From assembly GCF_002192695.1 (NCBI RefSeq), contig NZ_MTLG01000104.1, forward strand, positions 1 through 64,000: a stretch of 64,000 nt of DNA, in the 5' to 3' direction. Position 1 is the first letter of the stretch; every line of letters starts with the position of its first letter. This document shows positions 50,571 to 59,843 of this stretch, piece by piece. The translations under genes and the position numbers were made by a program. The stretch comes from Achromobacter xylosoxidans. Lineage in GTDB: Bacteria > Pseudomonadota > Gammaproteobacteria > Burkholderiales > Burkholderiaceae_B. The notes under the pieces were generated by a model, which was given only the letters and a program-made list of their open reading frames with translations, made no database searches and was not told where the DNA came from.

Positions 50571-51551
50571 ATGCTCAAGAAAACGAACCCTGCGCGCGTT
50601 CTGGCGCTGGCCTGCCTGGCGGGCCTGTCCTTCGCCGGCGGCGCGCAGGCGCAGGGTTATCCGGCCCGCCCCGTGAACCTGGTGGTGCCGTTTCCGGCCG
50701 GCGGCACCACTGACGTGCTGGCGCGCGCGCTGGGCCAGGAGCTGGCCAAGAGCCTGGGCCAGCCGGTGGTGGTGGAGAACAAGCCGGGCGCGGGCTCGAC
50801 CCTGGGCGCGGACTACGTGGCCAAGGCCGCGCCCGACGGCTACACGCTGCTGATGGGCGCCGTGCATCACACCATCGCCACCAGCGTCTACAAGAGCCTG
50901 CATTACGACTTCCAGAAGGATTTCGCGCCGGTGACTACCGTGGCCCTGGTGCCCAACGTGCTGGTGGTCAATCCCAAGCTGCCGGCGCAGGATGTGAAGT
51001 CCTTGCTGAAACTGGCGCAAGGCCAGCCGGGCAAGCTGACCTATGGCTCGAACGGCATGGGCACGGGACAACACCTGATCGGCGCGCAGTTCGAAAAGGA
51101 AGGGCATGTGCAGCTGCTGCACGTGCCCTACAAGGGCAGCGGTCCGTTGACCACGGATCTGCTGGGCGGCCAGATCGACATGTCCTTCGACACCGTGACG
51201 CCGGTGCTGGCGCACATCCAGAGCGGCAAGCTGCGCGCGCTGGCCGTCACCACCAATCAGCGTTCGGCCGCGCTGCCCGATGTGCCCACCATGGAGGAGG
51301 CCGGCCTCAAGCCCTTCAACATGGGGACCTGGTTCGGCGTGCTGGCGCCGGCGGCCACGCCCGCGGACGTGGTGGCGCGGCTGAATGCAGAGATGGTCAA
51401 GATCATCCGTTCGCCCGACTTCTCGCGGCGGATGGCCGAGATCGGCGCGGTGCCGATCGGCGACACGCCTGCCGAGATGAAGGCGCGCATCGGTACGGAC
51501 ACCGAGAACTACGCCAAGCTGGTCAAGGACGCCAAGGTCGCGATCAACTGA
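50571..51551 (+). CDS. Bug-family TTT periplasmic binding protein
   Basis: This is a 326-residue exported protein (signal MLKKTNPARVLALACLAGLS, ending AQAQG) with the Bug pattern: YPARPVNLVVPFPAGGTTDVLAR, VVENKPGAGSTLGADYV, AAPDGYTLLMGAVHHT, VPYKGSGPLTTDLLGGQIDM and PDVPTMEEAGL. It probably binds a dicarboxylate such as D-malate or tartrate, judging by the neighbouring dehydrogenase. Its upstream region shares GAATTCCATT with the dmlA promoter. Confidence 0.9.
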   Translation: MLKKTNPARVLALACLAGLSFAGGAQAQGYPARPVNLVVPFPAGGTTDVLARALGQELAKSLGQPVVVENKPGAGSTLGADYVAKAAPDGYTLLMGAVHHTIATSVYKSLHYDFQKDFAPVTTVALVPNVLVVNPKLPAQDVKSLLKLAQGQPGKLTYGSNGMGTGQHLIGAQFEKEGHVQLLHVPYKGSGPLTTDLLGGQIDMSFDTVTPVLAHIQSGKLRALAVTTNQRSAALPDVPTMEEAGLKPFNMGTWFGVLAPAATPADVVARLNAEMVKIIRSPDFSRRMAEIGAVPIGDTPAEMKARIGTDTENYAKLVKDAKVAIN

Positions 51552-51564
51552 GCGCGGCGCCGGG

Positions 51565-52170
51565 TCAGGCGCGGATCCAGCCGCGCGCGATCGGCAGGGC
51601 CAAGACCCTGCGGTACAGGCCCTGCGCCACACTGGTGGCAGGTTCGCCGCAGCGGCGCCATGCCATGGCGGTCAGTCCGGCTGCCATGGGCGCGAGCAGA
51701 AGTCCGCCCAGGATGTCCAGCGGGAAATGCACGCCCAGGTAGACGCGGGAAGCGCCCACCAGCACGGCCGCGGCCAGCGCCAGCCAGCCCCAGCCGGCCC
51801 AGCGCCGGTCATAGATCAGCGCGCACGCCAGCGTGGCGATGATGATGGTGTGATTGCTGGGAAACGACGACGTCGCCTTGTGCGGGAAGAAGGCGTGTCC
51901 CAGGCCGATGACGAAGGGCCGCGCATGCGGCCACAGCGCGCCGCACAGGTAGCTTGCGAACAGCGCCATGGCGATGCTGACCAACGCTTTCAGTGCGATC
52001 TCGCGCTGCGGCCGGCCCCCCCACAGCCACAGGGCGGCCAGCACGGCCGGCACCAGCAGGATCAGCCGGTTCGCCACCAGCATGGCGGCGTGGATCTGCC
52101 AGACCGGGGTGGCCGGGTCGGCGTTGATCGAAAGAAAAAGGGACTGGTTAAGGCTCTCAAGGGAATTCAT
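51565..52170 (-). CDS. PAP2/BcrC-type phosphatase
   Basis: This is a 201-residue inner-membrane phosphatase with about six helices and the PAP2 motifs ARPF (in HARPFVIG), FPSNHT (SSFPSNHTIII) and SRVYLGVHFPLDILGG. It resembles undecaprenyl-diphosphate phosphatase BcrC/YbjG, which recycles the cell-wall lipid carrier and can give bacitracin resistance. It is convergent with the TTT gene and follows arsC on the same strand. Confidence 0.9.
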   Translation of the reverse strand: MNSLESLNQSLFLSINADPATPVWQIHAAMLVANRLILLVPAVLAALWLWGGRPQREIALKALVSIAMALFASYLCGALWPHARPFVIGLGHAFFPHKATSSFPSNHTIIIATLACALIYDRRWAGWGWLALAAAVLVGASRVYLGVHFPLDILGGLLLAPMAAGLTAMAWRRCGEPATSVAQGLYRRVLALPIARGWIRA

Positions 52171-52226
52171 GACTGGTCATCGCGGCGTAATGAAACGATT
52201 GCCGCGATGGTAATGATCCCAGCCGT

Positions 52227-52254
52227 CAGTCCGCTTACAAAAGGCGGCGGACTG
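52227..52254 (-). terminator. Hairpin downstream of arsC
   Basis: CAGTCCGC and GCGGACTG form an 8-bp stem 8 bp beyond the arsC stop, without a T-run. It may separate arsC from the PAP2 gene. Confidence 0.4.
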
Positions 52255-52261
52255 CCTTCTT

Positions 52262-52690
52262 TTACTTCTGGATGCGTTTGCCCTGCGCGTCTATCACGGC
52301 TTCGCCGTCTTCCTTGGCGAAGGCGCCTTGCTGCGGGGCCGGCAGGATGTCCAGCACCAGTTCCGACGGGCGGCACAGGCGCGCGCCCAGCGGCGTAGCG
52401 ACAAAGGGACGGTTCAGCAGGATGGGATGCTGCTCGATCGCGTCCAGCAGCGCGTCATCCGAGAGGGACGCGTCATCCAGGCCCAGTTCCTGATAGGGCG
52501 TGCCCTTCTCGCGCAGGGCCTCGCGCACGCTGACGCCGGCCTTCTTGAACAGCGCCTTCAGGGTGGCGCGCGAGGGCGGCGTTTCCAGGTACAGCACGAC
52601 TTCGGGTTCGATGCCGGCGTTGCGGATCATGGCCAGAGTGTTGCGCGAGGTGCCGCACTTGGGGTTGTGATAGATGGTTACGTCGGACAT
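52262..52690 (-). CDS. arsC: Glutaredoxin-dependent arsenate reductase ArsC
   Basis: This is a 142-residue ArsC of the E. coli plasmid type: nucleophile Cys in YHNPKCGTSRNTLAMI, and the basic triad residues in LETPPSRATL, PILLNRPFVAT and LCRPSE. It reduces arsenate to arsenite. No arsR, arsB or acr3 gene is adjacent, so it may be the common stand-alone paralogue rather than a resistance operon member. GAGG lies before the ATG at 52690. Confidence 0.93.
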   Translation of the reverse strand: MSDVTIYHNPKCGTSRNTLAMIRNAGIEPEVVLYLETPPSRATLKALFKKAGVSVREALREKGTPYQELGLDDASLSDDALLDAIEQHPILLNRPFVATPLGARLCRPSELVLDILPAPQQGAFAKEDGEAVIDAQGKRIQK

Positions 52691-52755
52691 GGAAGCTCCT
52701 CTTTCCGGTAGATCGTCATGCAAGGCTGTGAGCATAGTGCATCCGCGCCGGGCCT

Positions 52756-54285
52756 TCAGGCGCGCAGCCTCTTGCCCAGCCGCCGCCAGCCTATCACCGC
52801 GCCGGTCAGGCTGAGCGCCGCGCCGCCCAGGCTCAGGAATACCAGGAGGGCGTCCCACAACGGGCGGCGCGACAAGAGGCCAGTCCAGTCCCAGCTATGC
52901 AGAAAGGCAAACAGCCAGCGGCTGGTGCGCGAACCGCTGTCCTGCCGGCTCACGATCTGTCCCGTGCGCGGGTCCAGATAGACCCAGGTAGCCTGGGGAT
53001 CGTCATAGGTCAGCCGCCATACGGGAAGCGGCTTCTCGACATGGCCCAGCATCGCGTGCTCGTCGCGGGCGTAGTAGTAGAAGTCGTAGGCCTGCAGCGT
53101 TTCGGCGCTGGCGAGCCGGGCGCCGGGGACCAGCCGGGCGGCGGCGGCGCGCAGGGCCGCCGGGTCGAACGTGTAGGGCTGCGCGTTGCCGGCCGACAGC
53201 ACCAGCGGGGCGCCTGCGGCGCTGCGCGCCAGCACCACGTCCTGGCCGTCGGCGCGGGCCCAGCGCAATTCGCGCGGGGCCGCGGGCAGGGCTGCGATCA
53301 GTGCCCCGGGAGCGGCCAGCGTGTTCCCCGGCGCGCCGGCGTAGGCCGTCTGGGCCAAGGGCGGCGCGCCGCTGCTGAACAGCTTCCACGGGTTCATGGA
53401 CATCAGCCCGCTGAAGATCCAGGTGATGGTGATGGCCGCGAACAGCAGGCCGCTCAAGTGGTGCCAGCGCATCATGCTTTCGCGGTAGGGCGAGCGGCTG
53501 CCGCTGGCATAGGGCCGCGCAAAGCGCCAGCGCAGGATACCGACCACCGTGCCCGTCACCGCCAGCAATACGCCGGCGACCGACAGCCACACCACGATGT
53601 CGTGCCACCAACCGTCCAGCGCATTGCCGCGGAACGGATACAGCCAGTGGATCCAGGCGCCCGCGTAGTTCCAGACGCGTTCGGCGCGGGTGGCGTCCAG
53701 CACCACCATGCCCGTGGCGGACGAGATGTAGAGCCGCGTATGCGCGGGATCGTCCAGGTCCACCCGGTGCAGCGGCCGGTCGGGGCCGAGCGCGCGTGAA
53801 TGGGTGTAGGCGTCTTCGTCCACCGTGCCCTGGTAGCGGGCGGCATACTCGCCGCCGGACCAGGCGTGCGCCGTGGCCAGCGCGGTCGCGGCATCGGCCT
53901 GGGGCAGCAGCGCGCCGCTGGCGGCGTCCACCATTCTGGGCGCGCGGCGCGCCTCGCCGGGAATCACGTAGACCGGCGCGCCGCCGCGGGCGGCGGCCAA
54001 CGCCATGCCGGCGGCGTCCTTGGCGCCCGCCGCCGCCAGCGCCTGCGCGGGCGTGACGGTGATCGCCGTGGAATCCAGCGCGGGCAGGTGCGTCAGGCGT
54101 TCCTGCGGCGTGAGCTTGGGATAGCCCACGTACATCATCACCACGCCGGAGATGAACCACATGGCGAAGAACAGGCACAGCACGATGCCCGCCCAGCGAT
54201 GGATCAGGTATAGCCAGCGCTTGGCGCGCGCCGACAGCGGCGGTCCGGCGCGATGGCGGGCCGGGGAGGGATGTGTCGTGTTCAT
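52756..54285 (-). CDS. PepSY-associated transmembrane protein
   Basis: This is a 509-residue inner-membrane protein with four or five helices (RWAGIVLCLFFAMWFISGVVMMYVGYP at the N-terminus; the RWHHLSGLLFAAITITWIFSG segment) and PepSY domains on the periplasmic side. In FoxB/FpvG-like relatives such proteins are reductases of metal-siderophore complexes; His in the helices could bind heme. It is the last gene in the operon after a TonB receptor, 23 bp apart. A role in reducing copper or iron chelates is inferred. Confidence 0.88.
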   Translation of the reverse strand: MNTTHPSPARHRAGPPLSARAKRWLYLIHRWAGIVLCLFFAMWFISGVVMMYVGYPKLTPQERLTHLPALDSTAITVTPAQALAAAGAKDAAGMALAAARGGAPVYVIPGEARRAPRMVDAASGALLPQADAATALATAHAWSGGEYAARYQGTVDEDAYTHSRALGPDRPLHRVDLDDPAHTRLYISSATGMVVLDATRAERVWNYAGAWIHWLYPFRGNALDGWWHDIVVWLSVAGVLLAVTGTVVGILRWRFARPYASGSRSPYRESMMRWHHLSGLLFAAITITWIFSGLMSMNPWKLFSSGAPPLAQTAYAGAPGNTLAAPGALIAALPAAPRELRWARADGQDVVLARSAAGAPLVLSAGNAQPYTFDPAALRAAAARLVPGARLASAETLQAYDFYYYARDEHAMLGHVEKPLPVWRLTYDDPQATWVYLDPRTGQIVSRQDSGSRTSRWLFAFLHSWDWTGLLSRRPLWDALLVFLSLGGAALSLTGAVIGWRRLGKRLRA

Positions 54286-54308
54286 GGCGGTCTGTCCTGG
54301 CGCGCCGC

Positions 54309-56510
54309 TCAGAAGCGGGCCTGCAAGGTGAGCTCGAACGAGCGGGGCGCGCCCAGGTAGTACATGGTCGGCGTCGCGTTCGCGGCATAGACCTTGTCGG
54401 TCAGGTTGCGCACGCGCGCCGTCACGCTGAGGTTGCGGTTGATGCGGTGCGACAGCGCCGCGTCGAACACGGTGTAGGACGGCGTCCAGACGCTGTTGGC
54501 GGCGTCCGCGTACATGCGGCCGACGTAGCGCGCGGCCATGCTGGCGGTCCAGTCGGGCAGGAAGGCATAGTCCAGCCAGACGTTGGCCAGGCGGCGCGGG
54601 GTGTTGGTGGGCACGTTGCCGTTGCGCGATACCGCCACGCCGCCCACGGATTGCGAGAAGTCGTCGTACTTGGGATCGACGAAGGCGACGTTGCCCTGCA
54701 GCGACAGCTGCGACGTCAGTTGCAAGCCGCCGGCCAGTTCGATGCCGCGCGCCGATTGCGCGCCCACGGGCACGCTGACGCCGGGGTTGTTCGGGTCCGA
54801 GGTCGCCATGTTCTTGCGCTTGATCTCGTAGAGCGCCACCGTGGCCGAACCGCGGCCGTCCCAGAAGTTGAACTTGCCGCCCACCTCGGCCTGCCTGCCG
54901 GTGGTGAGCTTGTCATTGTTCAGCACATCGGCGAACGAGGCGGTGGCCAGGATTCCCGAGGGAGGATCCGCCGCCGTGGCGTACTGCGCGTACAGCGAGG
55001 CTTCCGGACTCAGCTCCCAGTTCACGCCCAGCCGTCCGGTCAGCGGCGAGTAGCTGCGCTGCGCGCTGGCGGGCGAGGCGGCGGTGACGGCGCGGCGGTT
55101 GGTCAGGTCCATGTCGATGAAGTCCTTGCGCAAGGCCGATACGATGGCCACGCCCGGCAGCACCGTGGTGCGGTTTTCCATCGTCAGCGCCAGCGTGCGG
55201 ATGCGGTTATCGCGGTCGGCGACGTGGCCGCGCTTCATGCCGGGGATGTCGTAGAAATCGCCGGGCGAGAAGTCGTAGGGATCGACTGCGTCCACTTGCG
55301 CGGGCAGGCTGGTGGGATAGCGCGTGATCTTGTTCTGGCTGACGTCCACGCCGAAGGACCAGTCGCTGGGCAGGCCGGCCAGGGTGGAACGGTACAAGCC
55401 TTCCACGCGGTTGCCGATCAGGCTTTGTTCGTGCCGTTGCAACAGCGCCCCGGAACGCAGCACCAGGCTGTTGCCGGCATTCAGGCGGTAGTTTTCCAGG
55501 TTGCGGTAATCGCGTTCGGCACGGTAGTAGTAGAGCGTGTTCTTGAAGGTCAGATTGGAGCTGGCGCGCCATTCGGTCAAGGACCGCGCCCACAGCACCG
55601 ACTGCTCATACAAGCCGTCGTTGACGTTGTAGTTCTTGAAGCGCGTGCCATCCAGGATGCGGCCCGCGCCTTGCACCACGCCGTTGGCGTCGGTTTTCAG
55701 GGGCGTGCCCCAGTAGGGGCGGTCGACCTGTTCGCGTTGGTACTCGAAGGCAAAGGTCTGGGTCACGTCCGCGCCCAGGTCGGACAGCAGCGAGGCGGCA
55801 ACCTGGCTGGCGCGGGAATGATTGCCGTCGACCCAGCCGTGGCTGGAACCGGTGTTGGCGTCGATGCGCAGATAGTGGCCGCGGCCGCCGGGCTCGCCCG
55901 CCAGTTGCTGGTTCAGGCCGACCGACGCCTGGCGGCTGTCGAACGATCCCACCCGCAGCTGGCCGTCGTAGAAGGTGTCGCGCTCGGGCAGCTTGGTGAC
56001 GTAGTTGATGGCGCCGCCCACCGCGCCCGCGCCGAACAGGAAGGTGGAGGGGCCGCCTATCGCTTCGACCCGGTCGTAGATCCAGCTGTCTACCGGCCGC
56101 GCGGCGATGGAGTCGTACTGCACGGAAATGCCGTTGAACAGCTGCGAGACCTGGCCGCCGGAGAAGCCGCGGTAGCTGACCGCGCCGGCATTGCCGGGCG
56201 GGGAGGCATTGTCCACGCCGGGAATGCCGCGCGCGATCTCCTGCGTGTTCAGGGATCCGCGGGCCTCGATCTGCTCGCGCGAGATCACGGTGACGCTGGC
56301 GGGCGTTTCGCGCAGGGTCAGGCCCAGGCGGCTGCCGGTGCTGTCGCGCGCGTTCAGGTCGATGGGGCCGTTGGGCGCGGGCTCTTCGGCGGCGGCGCCC
56401 TGCACGGTGGTGGGCGCCAGGGTGGGCACGGCGGGTTCCGTGGTCAGGGCCTGGGCGGAGCCGCTGGCGAGCGCGGCCAGCAGCAGGGTGTAGGTCGTGG
56501 TCTTCTTCAT
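54309..56510 (-). CDS. TonB-dependent siderophore-type receptor (BfrG-like, copper-linked)
   Basis: This is a 733-residue outer-membrane receptor with a signal MKKTTTYTLLLAALASGSAQA. The siderophore-receptor plug is clear (LRETPASVTVISREQIEARGS, ARGIPGVDNAS, YDRVEAIGGPSTFLFGAGAVGGAINYV around residues 65-170), and it ends in FELTLQARF. It is flanked by a DUF2946 gene upstream and a PepSY protein downstream. That is the layout of the cruR-bfrG operon of Bordetella pertussis, which copper represses through the DUF2946 leader. The substrate may be a copper or iron chelate. Confidence 0.88.
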   Translation of the reverse strand: MKKTTTYTLLLAALASGSAQALTTEPAVPTLAPTTVQGAAAEEPAPNGPIDLNARDSTGSRLGLTLRETPASVTVISREQIEARGSLNTQEIARGIPGVDNASPPGNAGAVSYRGFSGGQVSQLFNGISVQYDSIAARPVDSWIYDRVEAIGGPSTFLFGAGAVGGAINYVTKLPERDTFYDGQLRVGSFDSRQASVGLNQQLAGEPGGRGHYLRIDANTGSSHGWVDGNHSRASQVAASLLSDLGADVTQTFAFEYQREQVDRPYWGTPLKTDANGVVQGAGRILDGTRFKNYNVNDGLYEQSVLWARSLTEWRASSNLTFKNTLYYYRAERDYRNLENYRLNAGNSLVLRSGALLQRHEQSLIGNRVEGLYRSTLAGLPSDWSFGVDVSQNKITRYPTSLPAQVDAVDPYDFSPGDFYDIPGMKRGHVADRDNRIRTLALTMENRTTVLPGVAIVSALRKDFIDMDLTNRRAVTAASPASAQRSYSPLTGRLGVNWELSPEASLYAQYATAADPPSGILATASFADVLNNDKLTTGRQAEVGGKFNFWDGRGSATVALYEIKRKNMATSDPNNPGVSVPVGAQSARGIELAGGLQLTSQLSLQGNVAFVDPKYDDFSQSVGGVAVSRNGNVPTNTPRRLANVWLDYAFLPDWTASMAARYVGRMYADAANSVWTPSYTVFDAALSHRINRNLSVTARVRNLTDKVYAANATPTMYYLGAPRSFELTLQARF

Positions 56511-56690
56511 GTCTGGAACCGGTGGTCCGGCCCGCGCGCCCGGCGGCCCTCGCAAAAGCGGGCTGGCCGGGACGCATGAGCCTGAATGACGGCACGCATC
56601 CGGACGCGCCGGGGGCGCGGACGGAACGTGGCGGCGGGGTAGCAGCGGTGGACGCAAGCCGGCCGCCGTCAGGCGGCGGGGTGCGCCGGC

Positions 56691-57104
56691 TCAGGCCGCG
56701 GGCGGTGCGCGCGGCTGGGCCGCGCTCCAGGCATGAAGAGGATGCGCCGCAAGGAAGAACAGCGGCGGATACGTGATGGCGCGCCCAAGCGGAGCGGGCA
56801 CGACGGGAACGGGGGTGGGCAGAATGCCCACGTCGGCGTTGGGGTTGCGGCAAAGCGGGCAATGATGGCTGTCGCCATGATCGTCGGCCTGGGTGCCGTC
56901 ATTGCTGCCGCCCGGCACCTCCAGGGTCAGGGACGCCTGCCCCGCGCCTTCGCTGGTGCAGAAGTCGACGCTGATGCGATGGGCGTTGTGGCTGGCCGGA
57001 GACAGGCTCAGCGCATGCGCCAGCGACGGCGCCAACGACGCCCACAGGATCGCGACGAGCGCGATCCACACGGCGGGGCGGGTCAGGTAGGCAGCGGAGC
57101 ACAT
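56691..57104 (-). CDS. DUF2946 protein (CruR-like copper-sensing leader ORF)
   Basis: This is a 137-residue protein with an N-terminal hydrophobic segment (MCSAAYLTRPAVWIALVAILWASLAP) and the DUF2946 copper motif H80-H81-C82-P-L-C85. It is the first gene of the operon with the TonB receptor, 180 bp upstream of it. In Bordetella the homologous CruR works in cis: copper binding by the nascent CxxC region alters translation and leads to termination before bfrG. That function is inferred here from layout and motif. Confidence 0.82.
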   Translation of the reverse strand: MCSAAYLTRPAVWIALVAILWASLAPSLAHALSLSPASHNAHRISVDFCTSEGAGQASLTLEVPGGSNDGTQADDHGDSHHCPLCRNPNADVGILPTPVPVVPAPLGRAITYPPLFFLAAHPLHAWSAAQPRAPPAA

Positions 57105-57179
57105 GGCGCCCGATTATATCGGAGCAGATGGGGCTGCCGTCCAGGGTTTACCAGGAAAAATCGAGGCCCGGCGCAGGCC

Positions 57180-57878
57180 CTAGACCGACAGATGCCGCCG
57201 CACGTCCTCGCCGTCGATGGCGCCGCGGTCGCCGCGCGCCACCACTTCGCCGCGCGACAGCACCACGAACTGGTCCGCCAGCTCGCGGGCGAAGTCGAAG
57301 TACTGTTCGCACAGCAGGATGGCGATGTCGCCGCGCTGGCGCAGCAGGTGGATGACGCGGGCGATGTCCTTGATGATGGACGGCTGTATGCCTTCGGTGG
57401 GCTCGTCCAGGATGATGAGCTTGGGCTCGGCCACCAGGGCGCGCGCGATGGCCAGCTGTTGCTGCTGTCCGCCGGACAGGTCGCCGCCGCGGCGCGACAG
57501 CATGGTCCGCAGCACGGGGAACAGTTCGTATACCTCTTCCTTGATGCGGCGGGCGCGCGCCGCCGGCTTGGTTGCCATGCCCATCAGGATGTTCTCTTCC
57601 ACCGTCAGCCGCGCGAAGATGTCGCGGCCCTGGGGCACGTAGGCCATGCCGCGCGCGGCGCGCTGGTGCGGCGCCAGGCGCGTGACGTCCGCGCCGTCGA
57701 AGGCGATGCCGCCGCGCGCCACCGGCAGCACGCCCATCACGCATTTGAGCAATGTGGTCTTGCCCACGCCGTTGCGCCCCAGCAGCGCCAGGCATTCGCC
57801 CTGGCGCAGGGACAGCGACACGCCGCGCAGCGTGTGACTGCCGCCGTAGTATTGGTCGATCGCGTTCACGTCCAGCAT
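57180..57878 (-). CDS. urtE: Urea ABC transporter ATPase UrtE
   Basis: This is a 232-residue LivF-type ATPase: Walker A GRNGVGKTT, VPQGRDIFARLTVEENI, signature LSGGQQQQLAIARAL, Walker B IILDEPTEGIQP and the switch-like LLCEQYFDFA. It keeps the UrtE features QYYGGSHTL and ARRIKEEVYELFPVL. It is the last gene of urtABCDE, 1 bp after urtD. Confidence 0.94.
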   Translation of the reverse strand: MLDVNAIDQYYGGSHTLRGVSLSLRQGECLALLGRNGVGKTTLLKCVMGVLPVARGGIAFDGADVTRLAPHQRAARGMAYVPQGRDIFARLTVEENILMGMATKPAARARRIKEEVYELFPVLRTMLSRRGGDLSGGQQQQLAIARALVAEPKLIILDEPTEGIQPSIIKDIARVIHLLRQRGDIAILLCEQYFDFARELADQFVVLSRGEVVARGDRGAIDGEDVRRHLSV

Positions 57879-57879
57879 T

Positions 57880-58719
57880 TCAGCGCCCCAGATAGACTTC
57901 GATGACCCGCGGATCGGCCTGCACCTTGCGCATCGGCCCTTCGGCCAGCACCGAGCCTTCGTGCAGCACCGTGACCTTGCCGTCGCCCGCGATCTGGTTG
58001 ACGAAGTCCATGTCGTGCTCCACCACCATCAGCGAATGGCGTCCGCGCAATTCGTTGAGCAGTTCGCCGGTGCGTTCGGTCTCGGCGTCGGTCATGCCCG
58101 CCACGGGCTCGTCCAGCAGCAGCAATTGCGGCTCCTGCATCAGCAGCATGCCGATCTCCAGCCACTGCTTCTGGCCGTGCGACAGCAGCCCCGCGGGCAA
58201 CGCCGCCTCGGGCCGCAGCCGGATCAGGTCCAGCGTCTCGCCGATCTTGTCGGCCTGTTCACCGCTCAGCCGGGCGAACAGCGTGGGCCGCACGCGCTTG
58301 TCGGTCTTCATCGCCAGCTCCAGGTTTTCGAACACGCTGTGCTGCTCGAAAACCGTGGGCCGCTGGAACTTGCGGCCGATGCCGGCATGCGCGATCTGCG
58401 CTTCGTTCAGCGTGGCGAGGTCTATGCTCTGGCCGAAATAGGCCGTGCCCGAGGTGGGCCGGGTCTTGCCGGTGATGACGTCCATCATGGTGGTCTTGCC
58501 CGCGCCGTTGGGGCCGATGATGCAGCGCAGTTCGCCCACGCCTATGTCCAGCGTCAGGTCGTTCAGGGCCTTGAAGCCGTCGAAGCTGACGGTGATGCCT
58601 TCCAGGTAGAGGATGGCGCCGTGGCTGGTGTCCAGGCCCTTGGGGCTGACGCGGCCGTAACCGGCATCGCCGCTGGGGCCGCCGTCGAGCGCGGCGGATT
58701 CGATGTGCGTGGTACTCAT
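57880..58719 (-). CDS. urtD: Urea ABC transporter ATPase UrtD
   Basis: This is a 279-residue LivG-type ATPase: Walker A GPNGAGKTT, MDVITGKTRPTSGTAYFG, GIGRKFQRPTVFE, signature LSHGQKQWLEIGMLLM and Walker B LLLLDEPVAGMTDAET. The LSHGQKQWLEIGM signature is typical of UrtD. The N-terminal 35 residues are an unconserved tail. Its ATG overlaps the urtC stop (ATGA). Confidence 0.94.
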   Translation of the reverse strand: MSTTHIESAALDGGPSGDAGYGRVSPKGLDTSHGAILYLEGITVSFDGFKALNDLTLDIGVGELRCIIGPNGAGKTTMMDVITGKTRPTSGTAYFGQSIDLATLNEAQIAHAGIGRKFQRPTVFEQHSVFENLELAMKTDKRVRPTLFARLSGEQADKIGETLDLIRLRPEAALPAGLLSHGQKQWLEIGMLLMQEPQLLLLDEPVAGMTDAETERTGELLNELRGRHSLMVVEHDMDFVNQIAGDGKVTVLHEGSVLAEGPMRKVQADPRVIEVYLGR

Positions 58720-59843
58720 GCCTTGTTCCCCTGGATGCGGGCGGAGATGCGTCGCGCCAGGCCGACGATGCCGGTGGGCAGGAACAGCGTCACCAGCACG
58801 AAGATGAGGCCCAGCGCGTACAGCCAGAACTCCGGCAGCACGCTGGTGAACCAAGTCTTCAGGCCGTTGACGGCGCCCGCGCCGATGATGGGGCCGACCA
58901 GCGTGCCGCGTCCGCCGGTGGCGACCCAGATCACCATTTCAATCGAGGTCTCGGTGGACATCTCGCTGGGGTTGATGATGCCGACCTGCGGTACGTAAAG
59001 CGCGCCGGCGATGCCGCAGAGCACGGCGGACAGGGTCCAGACGAAGAGCTTGAAGCCCAGCGGGTCGTAGCCGATGAAGCGCAGGCGGCTTTCGGCGTCG
59101 CGCACGGCGGTGAGCACGCGGCCCAGTTTGCTCTGCGTGACCGCGCGCGCCAGCACCAGCGCGCCCGCCAGCGCGGCCAGCGTGATCCAGTACAGCGCCG
59201 CGCGCGTGCCTGGCGCGGTGATGTCGAAGCCCAGGATGCGCTTGAAGTCGGTGAAGCCGTTGTTGCCGCCGAAGCCCGTGTCGTTGCGGAAGAACAGCAG
59301 CATCGCGGCGAAGGTCAGCGCCTGCGTGATGATGGAAAAGTACACGCCCTTGATGCGCGAACGGAAGGCGAAGTAGCCAAACACGAAGGCCAGCGCGCCG
59401 GGCACCAGCACGACCAGCAGCATGGCGTACCAGAAGTGCTCGGTAAAGGACCAGTACCAGGGGTAGCTCTTCCAATCCAGGAACACCATGAAGTCGGGCA
59501 GGTCGCTCTGGTAGACGCCGTCGCGGCCGATGGCGCGCATCAGATACATGCCGTGCGCATAGCCGCCCAGCGCGAAGAACAGGCCGTGTCCCAGAGACAG
59601 GATGCCGGCATAGCCCCACACCAGGTCCAGCGCCAGCGCCGCCATGGCGTAGCACATGAACTTGCCCAGCAGCGCCACGGCATAGGCCGACACATGCAGC
59701 GCATGGCCGGGCGGGAAGACGAGATTCAGCAAGGGCAGCAGCGCCAGCAGCGCCACGGCCGCGGCCAGGGCCGCCCACACCCGGCCCGAGTACAGCGGTC
59801 GGCGGGTCAGCGGATTCAGGTCAGTCAGCGCGTTCTGTTTCAT
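58716..59843 (-). CDS. urtC: Urea ABC transporter permease UrtC
   Basis: This is a 375-residue LivM-type permease with about nine helices. It has GYAGILSLGHGLFFALGGYAHGMYL, VFGYFAFRSRIKGVYFSIITQALTFA and GGRGTLVGPIIGAGAVNGLKTW. It forms the membrane channel with UrtB. Its start overlaps the urtB stop by 4 bp. Confidence 0.94.
   Translation of the reverse strand: MKQNALTDLNPLTRRPLYSGRVWAALAAAVALLALLPLLNLVFPPGHALHVSAYAVALLGKFMCYAMAALALDLVWGYAGILSLGHGLFFALGGYAHGMYLMRAIGRDGVYQSDLPDFMVFLDWKSYPWYWSFTEHFWYAMLLVVLVPGALAFVFGYFAFRSRIKGVYFSIITQALTFAAMLLFFRNDTGFGGNNGFTDFKRILGFDITAPGTRAALYWITLAALAGALVLARAVTQSKLGRVLTAVRDAESRLRFIGYDPLGFKLFVWTLSAVLCGIAGALYVPQVGIINPSEMSTETSIEMVIWVATGGRGTLVGPIIGAGAVNGLKTWFTSVLPEFWLYALGLIFVLVTLFLPTGIVGLARRISARIQGNKA

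Noticed and set aside
52262-52690. An arsenic resistance operon
   Set aside because: Only arsC is present; no arsR, arsB, acr3 or arsH lies nearby.
54273-56579. 768-codon open frame on the plus strand
   Set aside because: It is the reverse of the TonB receptor at 54309-56510.
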